Origin: Methylomonas sp.
GTDB taxonomy: Bacteria > Pseudomonadota > Gammaproteobacteria > Methylococcales > Methylomonadaceae
Length of the DNA: 10,353 nt
Assembly: GCA_026990815.1 (NCBI GenBank)
Contig: JALXCS010000312.1
Coordinates: forward strand, 1-10,353
Direction of reading: 5' to 3'
Each line of letters opens with the position of its first letter. The stretch's first letter is position 1. Of the stretch, positions 6,273 through 10,353 are shown piece by piece. The translations under genes and the position numbers were made by a program. The notes below the pieces were generated by a model. It saw nothing but the letters and a program-made list of their open reading frames with translations, did not search any database and was not told where the DNA came from.

Positions 6273-6833
6273 GTGGAAGGTCTGGTTAAAATTTTTGAGT
6301 ATGTAACCTATTTTTATGTAGTATTTTTTTGGGTAATAGCAATTATCGTGGTGGTGACTGTTGTTGCAGTTAATTATGTTGTTACCTGGGCAATTATAGA
6401 AAACAAAAGTAGTATGGGGTGGTGGGCTGTAGCAATTATTGTATATCTTGGGTCATTTGTAATTATTCAAAAAATGTATGATGAGTATCAACATAACAAA
6501 ATGTGTGCTTCCAATTCTGAAACTAGATACTACCGAGATAAGCAGGGGCAGCTCAAGGTAAAAGAAGAGTGCATCAACCAGCGGCAAAAACATAAAATCG
6601 AAGAATATCAAAAACAACATACTGCGGAATATGCCCGTAATCGAGCAATCGTGAAAAAACGAGCTGAAGAGGCAAACCGATTAAAAGCCAAGAAAAATGC
6701 CAGGTTAAATTTATATTTTGATGAGTATCAACATGATGGCAAGTTTGATGACTACTATGATGAAAATTTCCGAGATAAAGACAACTTCTATGAGCCACGA
6801 TATGACCGGAATAAAAAGCCAGGCGTTGATTAA
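6273..6833 (+). CDS. Two-pass membrane protein with charged coiled-coil tail, unknown function
   Basis: A 186-residue protein with a GTG start supported by AAGGAG five bases upstream. An overlapping ATG two bases earlier is in another frame and stops after eleven codons. Two hydrophobic segments (about 12-42 and 49-67) are separated by a short polar turn, so both ends are probably on the same side, most likely the cytoplasm. The rest is hydrophilic: a Lys/Glu/Gln/Arg-rich likely coiled coil at about 94-143, then an acidic, Tyr-rich tail. The motif YDEYQHN (69-75) recurs as FDEYQHD (149-155), and each is followed 12-14 residues later by RDK. Cysteines are only C78 and C100. The family is not recognised. 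It is convergent with modC and separated from the B12 operon by the palindromic element. Confidence 0.75.
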   Translation: MEGLVKIFEYVTYFYVVFFWVIAIIVVVTVVAVNYVVTWAIIENKSSMGWWAVAIIVYLGSFVIIQKMYDEYQHNKMCASNSETRYYRDKQGQLKVKEECINQRQKHKIEEYQKQHTAEYARNRAIVKKRAEEANRLKAKKNARLNLYFDEYQHDGKFDDYYDENFRDKDNFYEPRYDRNKKPGVD

Positions 6834-6849
6834 TTGTATTACGGCGCTA

Positions 6850-6873
6850 TTTCCGCTCCGTCTGGAGCAGAAA
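6850..6873. terminator. Hairpin between the membrane-protein gene and modC
   Basis: TTTC and GCTCC (6850-6859) pair with GGAGC and GAAA (6864-6873) across a GTCT loop, with one C-A mismatch. It lies 16 nt after the plus-strand stop codon and about 57 nt beyond the modC stop on the other strand, a position that suits a shared terminator. The T tract is poor on both strands. Confidence 0.4.
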
Positions 6874-6930
6874 GTTTGTATAAGGGTGATTCCAGGAAAG
6901 ACGTATTTGGAATGGATATGCTGCAATTAC

Positions 6931-8019
6931 TCATCTATCTAAAATTTTTCCAAAGCAACTGAATGACTGGACTTTGATCAGGCAATGAACTTCATCATTT
7001 TCTCGAAGTTCAAGGTCAACAAAAGCTTTGCGGGTTATGTTGACAATTAATGGTCCCCCAATGTCAATATAAACAGTGATACCAGTATCGTTAGGAATAA
7101 AATGGAATATTTTTCCCTTGATTTGGTTCTGGATGGAAATATGCTCAATATGTTGTTTGGCAATGGCAATTTCACTGGAACGAACAGAAATATAACTTTG
7201 TTTACCTATGACGTATTTTTTACTTAGAGGCAGAAAGATACGGTTTCCGAACAAATTTGCAATAGTAAGGCCAGACGCTAGGTCATTACTGATAATGGTG
7301 GCTCTGAAAATATTTTCTAGTCCCATCATGCTAGTAAAATCCTGAGTTCCGTTTTCTCCAAGAACATCCATAAAGTGACCAGTTCCTATAATATGGCCAT
7401 TGTTAATGACGACCAGCTGGTCAGTTAAATGCAGAATTTCATCCATAGAATGACTGATGTAGATCATCGGTATTTCCAGTTCATCCTTAACCCGTTTCAG
7501 GAAAGACAGAATCTGTTCTTTTAAGCTCTGGTCTAGTGCTGCCAACGGTTCATCCAGTAGTAAAAAACGCGGGGAAGCCAGTAACGTTCGACCTAGGCTA
7601 ATGCGCTGTTTTTCTCCACCTGAAAGCTGGTAAGGCCGTTTTTTCAACAAATGTTCTATTTCCAGCAAATCAACAATTTCTTGCATTCCAAAACGTCTTT
7701 GTTTTTTTTTAATTCGTTTATAGCCATACAGTAAATTTTTGTTGACCGGCAAATGTGGAAACAGCTGGTTGTCCTGAAAAACAACGCCGATGTTACGTTT
7801 GTCAGGAGCGATATTAATTTTTTTTGCGCTATGAAATAAAATCTTGTCACTGAGTTTTAACCACCCTTTGTTAGGATTCGTCAGGCCAGCAATCAAACTT
7901 AACAAGGTGCTTTTTCCTGATCCAGAAGCCCCAAAAAGCCCTGTAACAGGATTATCCAGAGCAAAATTTGCTTCGAGATTAAAATTTCCCCGTTGGAACT
8001 GCATGTCGAGAGATAGCAT
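6931..8019 (-). CDS. modC: Molybdate ABC transporter ATP-binding protein ModC
   Basis: ATPase subunit that powers molybdate (or tungstate) import through ModB. The 362 residues are full length. The ABC domain has Walker A GASGSGKST (30-38), the Q-loop Q82 in FQDNQLFPHL, signature LSGGEKQR (132-139), Walker B FLLLDEP (152-158) and switch H190. The C-terminal part (about 290-352) is a molybdate-binding TOBE/Mop domain, recognisable from QIKGKIFHFIPNDTG and the later ELRENDEVHCLIK. Its ATG overlaps the modB stop codon by one base (TAATG), which implies coupled translation. It is the last gene of modABC. No residue needed for ATP hydrolysis is missing. Confidence 0.95.
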   Translation of the reverse strand: MLSLDMQFQRGNFNLEANFALDNPVTGLFGASGSGKSTLLSLIAGLTNPNKGWLKLSDKILFHSAKKINIAPDKRNIGVVFQDNQLFPHLPVNKNLLYGYKRIKKKQRRFGMQEIVDLLEIEHLLKKRPYQLSGGEKQRISLGRTLLASPRFLLLDEPLAALDQSLKEQILSFLKRVKDELEIPMIYISHSMDEILHLTDQLVVINNGHIIGTGHFMDVLGENGTQDFTSMMGLENIFRATIISNDLASGLTIANLFGNRIFLPLSKKYVIGKQSYISVRSSEIAIAKQHIEHISIQNQIKGKIFHFIPNDTGITVYIDIGGPLIVNITRKAFVDLELRENDEVHCLIKVQSFSCFGKILDR

Positions 8020-8714
8020 TATTTAGATCCAATCCAATGTGCAGCACGCCGTTCAATTAAACCACTGAACAATAAAGCTGAAAACGCCAGAATAACAGAA
8101 ATAACTAACAGCCTTTGTGCTGATTCAGTGCCATCTGGTATCTGGATATAGGTATAAATTGCCAGGGGCAAGGTTCGCGTTTCTCCTTCGATATTGCCAA
8201 CAAAAGTAATTGTTGCGCCAAACTCACCCAAGCTTCGGGCAAAGGCAAGAATACAGCCTGTGATAATGCCAGGTGCTGCCAAAGGCAGGGTGATGGTGAA
8301 AAAGGTATTGAAAGCATTGGCGCCCAGGCTTCTGGCTGCCTGTTCCATTTTGATTTCTATGGCGGAAATGGACAGTCGGATCGAACGGACCATTAATGGG
8401 AAACTCATCAATGCTGTGGCAATAACAGCGCCACGCCAGCTAAATGCCAGGGTAATATCAAAAGTTTCATAAAGCCAATGACCAATAAAACCTTGTCTTC
8501 CAAGTAATAATAATAATAAATATCCAGTAACGACAGGAGGTAATACCAGAGGTAAGTGCAAAATTCCATCAAGTATTGATTTGCCTATGAAATTTCGTCT
8601 GGCCAACAACCAACCGGTAAAAATCCCTGGGACCAGAATGATGATAACGCTCCATGTGCTCACTTTCAGAGATAACATCATTGCAGAATATTCTTCGGGA
8701 GTCAGTTCAAACAT
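8019..8714 (-). CDS. modB: Molybdate ABC transporter permease ModB
   Basis: Integral inner-membrane channel of the molybdate importer, 231 residues, with five predicted membrane segments (about 15-37, 52-72, 95-115, 143-163 and 203-221). The cytoplasmic EAA loop that docks onto ModC is at 124-150 (EQAARSLGANAFNTFF, then TLPLAAPGI). SLGEFGATITFVGN (161-174) and the TLPLAIYTYIQ segment (181-191) are characteristic of ModB rather than of sulfate permeases. The ATG at 8714 has AAGGTG seven bases upstream, overlapping the modA stop codon, and the gap to modA is only 6 nt. Confidence 0.95.
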   Translation of the reverse strand: MFELTPEEYSAMMLSLKVSTWSVIIILVPGIFTGWLLARRNFIGKSILDGILHLPLVLPPVVTGYLLLLLLGRQGFIGHWLYETFDITLAFSWRGAVIATALMSFPLMVRSIRLSISAIEIKMEQAARSLGANAFNTFFTITLPLAAPGIITGCILAFARSLGEFGATITFVGNIEGETRTLPLAIYTYIQIPDGTESAQRLLVISVILAFSALLFSGLIERRAAHWIGSK

Positions 8715-8720
8715 GTTTGT

Positions 8721-9494
8721 TCACCTTCTGTCAATTGTAAATCCATATTGTTTAAAAATTGTCCGACTTTGTGGGCTTTTGACGATGCCAAGAAATAGAC
8801 TTGCCGAATCGGGGGAATCAATCAGCCTGGCTATTGGGTAGACAATACGGTCATGACTTTTGCGTGGAAATTTAGCGACTATTTTTACTTTTTGTGAGGA
8901 TTTGGCATCAGTGGCATAAACAATGCCAGCTGAACATTCGCCACGCTCAACCAGGGCCAGTGCAGCTCTGACATCTTTGGTTCCAACTACCCTGGATTTA
9001 ATATTATCCCACCAATTAAAAAAGCGAAGACCTTGTTTAGCATAAATTCCTGCTGGAACATGACCTGGGTCACCCAGGCAAAGTTTACCGTTTAATTGGC
9101 CCGCAAAATTATAATCTTTTTCCATCTTGACTATTATTGATTTGGAGGTAGGTGAAATTAGAACGAGTTTGTTTTGTAGTAAATTTATTCGGGTTCCAGG
9201 GGTAAGTAAATTTTGCTGCTCGAGAAAATTCATCCAATTAGGGTTTGCAGAAATAAAAAGATGGGCAGGAGCACCGGCTTGAATTTGTTTTGCCAGCGTG
9301 GAGGATGAGGCAAAAGAAGCTTTTATTTTGATTTCATTTTGTGAGTCATTGAATTGTTGGATGATCTTAGAAATCGGATTATATGTACTGGCAGCTGCAT
9401 ATAGCAAAAGTGTTTCAGTTGAGAAGGCAGGCCGATCAGCTATTAATAACGAAAAGCCAAACAAGAAAATGGTTAATTGACGGTGTTTTTTCAT
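8721..9494 (-). CDS. modA: Periplasmic molybdate-binding protein ModA
   Basis: Substrate-binding component of the molybdate importer, 257 residues. An N-terminal signal peptide (basic MKKHR, hydrophobic 7-19, likely cleavage after AFS at 25) sends it to the periplasm. The mature protein starts with TETLLLYAAAS. S36 of AAAS and the ASSS cluster at 62-65 are the usual oxyanion ligands. GDPGHVPAGIYAKQ (141-154) and GIVYATDA (190-197) are the conserved hinge and ligand regions. The ending IFKQYGF is typical. It is the first gene of the operon. The ribosome binding site before the ATG is weak. A ModE-type operator is not evident upstream, but a set of GTCCAAG repeats is. Confidence 0.95.
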   Translation of the reverse strand: MKKHRQLTIFLFGFSLLIADRPAFSTETLLLYAAASTYNPISKIIQQFNDSQNEIKIKASFASSSTLAKQIQAGAPAHLFISANPNWMNFLEQQNLLTPGTRINLLQNKLVLISPTSKSIIVKMEKDYNFAGQLNGKLCLGDPGHVPAGIYAKQGLRFFNWWDNIKSRVVGTKDVRAALALVERGECSAGIVYATDAKSSQKVKIVAKFPRKSHDRIVYPIARLIDSPDSASLFLGIVKSPQSRTIFKQYGFTIDRR

Positions 9495-9520
9495 TTTGAT
9501 TAAGAAAGCAAGTATAAAAT

Positions 9521-9560
9521 GTCCAAGAAAAGAAAAGCGTCCAAGAAAAGAACGTCCAAG
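9521..9560. repeat. Three direct repeats of GTCCAAG upstream of modA
   Basis: GTCCAAG occurs at 9521-9527, 9539-9545 and 9554-9560, with AAAAGAA spacers; starts are 18 and 15 bases apart. On the modA coding strand this reads as repeated CTTGGAC. A TATACT (9511-9516, minus strand) lies next to the array, so the repeats cover the presumed modA promoter region. They may bind a regulator or may be a small slipped-strand duplication. Confidence 0.55.
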
Positions 9561-9739
9561 GGTCAGTTCTCACAACATTACCCTTGTTTATCTTGTTCAA
9601 ATTTTGGAATATTGTAATTCGTGTGTCCGGGTTAGTGTAGCCACATCAGGATTTATCAGAACGCGTACCCAATAGAATGTTAAATTCTGGGATTGTAAAA
9701 CCACTATTACAACAAAAGGTAAAAATCGGAGTCGAAATA
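9561..9739. other. AT-rich intergenic stretch, no assignable gene
   Basis: No convincing coding frame or RNA gene. The segment GTGTGTCCGGGTTAGTGTAG (9621-9640) resembles the ends of some insertion sequences, but no matching inverted copy was found in the window, so it is only noted. ATTGTAAAACC and ATTACAAC near 9692-9713 give a loose inverted repeat. Confidence 0.3.
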
Positions 9740-9886
9740 ATGAAAAATAATACAAAAATTGATAAACGGAATTCAAATGCAATATATGAGAGAATTATAG
9801 AAACTCTTTTATATTCTAATAGGTTGAGAGCAATGGCTCCTTCATCCGATTTCTATGACTACACTTTCAAGTGTAAAATTATCTGA
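9740..9886 (+). CDS. Small ORF, doubtful, possibly the 5' half of a frameshifted gene
   Basis: A 48-residue ORF starting MKNNTKIDKRNSNAIYERII. The ATG is preceded by GGAG (9729-9732) seven bases upstream, a reasonable ribosome binding site and better than the ATG at 9677. The product is polar, AT-biased and without signal or membrane segment. The end FYDYTFKCKII looks out of character, and a second open frame of the same size continues from inside it in the +1 frame. No family recognised. It lies in an eroded, gene-poor region, so it may be a remnant. Confidence 0.35.
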   Translation: MKNNTKIDKRNSNAIYERIIETLLYSNRLRAMAPSSDFYDYTFKCKII

Positions 9887-10001
9887 GACTCCAAAAAATA
9901 TAAATGATAAATTAATGTCGGAAAAGAAGTTAGAACTCAAGCTATTTACTTCAAACAGTGTAGTTTTTGGTGACTGGTCAGAGACCATAATATCTTACTA
10001 A
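9855..10001 (+). CDS. Small ORF overlapping the previous one, possible 3' half of a broken gene
   Basis: A 48-residue frame starting MTTLSSVKLSETPKNINDKL and ending in VVFGDWSETIISY. It overlaps the preceding small ORF by 32 nt in the +1 frame and has no ribosome binding site of its own. The two together would read as one protein of about 87 residues if a single frameshift were restored near 9850. It could also be chance in AT-rich DNA. Confidence 0.25.
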   Translation: MTTLSSVKLSETPKNINDKLMSEKKLELKLFTSNSVVFGDWSETIISY

Positions 10002-10042
10002 TTTTTGTTATATAGAATACTTAGAGAAATAAAAAAAACCTA

Positions 10043-10112
10043 ATCGGGTAAGGGCTGGTTTCTCTCCTGCCCTTACCACACCAAAGTACATGCAGGTCCG
10101 CATACGGAGGTT
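10043..10112 (-). other. Possible 3' end (domain V/VI-like) of a group II intron-like element
   Basis: Read on the minus strand, the segment first gives CCGTATGCGGACCTGCATGT, a small hairpin with TGCGG/CTGCA arms and flanking GTA/TAC pairs. It then gives GTGTGG and a perfect 9-bp stem, GGTAAGGGC/GCCCTTACC (10047-10055 with 10069-10077), and ends in CCCGAT. This order and the CCCGAT end resemble the DV-DVI end of bacterial group II introns. However, a GAAA tetraloop is absent and the lower stem is degraded. No reverse transcriptase gene is adjacent, because a recombinase fragment takes that place. On the minus strand, eight T follow the stem after a gap, so a terminator is an alternative reading. 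Confidence 0.3.
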
Positions 10113-10118
10113 CATTAG

Positions 10119-10289
10119 CCACACATCATTGAAGATCGGCAAGACCTTTTTGATCACCGCTCTGGAAGGATCGCGACGCATTACTCAGCCGCAGAACTGA
10201 CAAGGCTGGTTGAGCCGGCAAACAGCGTGTGCGAGCGCAAAGGCGAGCAGCCGGAACTGGTTGTATTAAGACGGCTTAGCGTTTCATAA
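10119..10289 (+). pseudogene. C-terminal remnant of a tyrosine recombinase (phage-type integrase)
   Basis: After a TAG at 10116-10118 the frame is open for 56 codons to TAA at 10287-10289. It reads IIEDRQDLFDHRSGRIATHY, followed by SAAELTRLVEPANSVCERKG and ending ELVVLRRLSVS. This matches the end of a common proteobacterial integrase type with EDRQDLLGHRSGRITTHYS. It includes the box II histidine (H13 of the fragment) and the nucleophilic tyrosine (Y22, codon 10182-10184). The usual LLGH is LFDH here. The N-terminal domain and the catalytic arginines are absent, and no start codon is available, so the fragment is dead. Its higher GC content contrasts with the AT-rich DNA to the left, and the junction with the intron-like hairpin segment is abrupt. 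Confidence 0.75.
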
Positions 10290-10296
10290 GCGTTAA

Positions 10297-10320
10297 TTGC
10301 GTCACGCAAAACTCACGCAA
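10297..10320. repeat. Short inverted and direct repeats just after the recombinase fragment
   Basis: TTGCG-TCA-CGCAA (10297-10309) is a 13-bp inverted repeat with 5-bp arms. TCACGCAA is repeated directly at 10302-10309 and 10313-10320, eleven bases apart. A position right behind an integrase gene is where attachment or arm-type sites often lie, so this may be a relic recombination site. Confidence 0.35.
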
Positions 10321-10327
10321 GGAAAAA

Positions 10328-10343
10328 TTGAAAGGGATTTCAA
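10328..10343. repeat. Small palindrome near the right edge
   Basis: TTGAAA-GGGA-TTTCAA is a perfect 6-bp inverted repeat with a 4-nt loop, a few bases past the TCACGCAA repeats. It has no T run, so a terminator is unlikely. Confidence 0.3.
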
Positions 10344-10353
10344 ATGGGTTAAG

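Noticed and set aside
7844..8472. Plus-strand open frames lying over modC and modB
   Set aside because: They lie antisense to well-conserved transporter genes, have no ribosome binding sites and show no recognisable protein features.
9521..9560. CRISPR array
   Set aside because: The repeats are only 7 bases long, the spacing is 8-11 bases and there are no cas genes.
9495..9620. ModE operator before modA
   Set aside because: No palindrome of the CGTTATAT/ATATAACG type with suitable spacing could be found; only the GTCCAAG direct repeats are present.
9621..9660. Insertion-sequence end (GGTTAGTGTAG motif)
   Set aside because: No inverted partner, no direct repeats and no transposase fragment were found, so resemblance alone is not enough.
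9677..9739. Longer start for the small ORF at 9740
   Set aside because: The ATG at 9677 has no ribosome binding site and the added residues are unremarkable; the ATG at 9740 has GGAG at good spacing.
10047..10077. Rho-independent terminator on the minus strand
   Set aside because: The 9-bp stem is perfect, but the T8 run starts about 8 nt after it and no gene lies just upstream. The surrounding structure fits an intron-like end at least as well.
10119..10353. tRNA gene serving as integration site next to the recombinase fragment
   Set aside because: No cloverleaf arms or TTCGA-type T-loop with matching acceptor stem were seen in this part.

Overview
The window looks like a chromosomal segment from a moderately AT-rich gammaproteobacterium. 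The protein flavour (aerobic-type B12 genes with BluB, a standard ModABC transporter, small exported helical proteins) and an intergenic repeat with a TACATCCATGTA core fit a Methylococcales-type methanotroph or a relative. That assignment is inference from pattern memory, not a measured match.

Layout. At 1-101 (+) there may be the 3' end of an unidentified gene that overlaps, tail to tail, a 349-residue unknown protein (51-1100, -) carrying a degraded Fic-like signature. Upstream of that protein, in the same direction, is a small SAM-dependent methyltransferase (1140-1757, -). A divergent spacer with two short palindromes separates it from a 111-residue exported helical protein (1887-2222, +), which converges on a cobalamin operon. 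The operon reads leftward in the order cobW-like GTPase (5931-4831), cobO (4822-4220), cobB (4230-2926) and bluB (2929-2276). Its genes overlap or nearly touch, so it is probably one transcript. Together the products amidate the corrin ring, adenosylate its cobalt and make the lower ligand 5,6-dimethylbenzimidazole. The GTPase would be the expected metal-handling partner, but it has lost the family's CxCC metal-binding motif. I see no cobalamin riboswitch in front of the operon.

Between the B12 operon and the next gene lies a 174-bp non-coding palindromic element (6034-6207) bounded by identical 8-bp direct repeats, so it looks like a MITE. A second, unrelated-looking repeat seems to be nested in its centre. 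It is followed by a two-pass membrane protein with a charged coiled-coil tail and a repeated DEYQH motif (6273-6833, +).

A molybdate uptake operon, modA-modB-modC, reads leftward from 9494 to 6931, with a 6-nt gap and then a 1-nt overlap. Upstream of modA there are three direct repeats of GTCCAAG.

The right end (about 9495-10353) is AT-rich, gene-poor and looks like an eroded mobile region. It has two tiny overlapping ORFs and a hairpin segment that may be the 3' end of a group II intron-like element. Next to that segment is an in-frame C-terminal fragment of a tyrosine recombinase, followed by short direct and inverted repeats that could be recombination-site remnants. I see no tRNA, rRNA, CRISPR array or intact transposase in the window.
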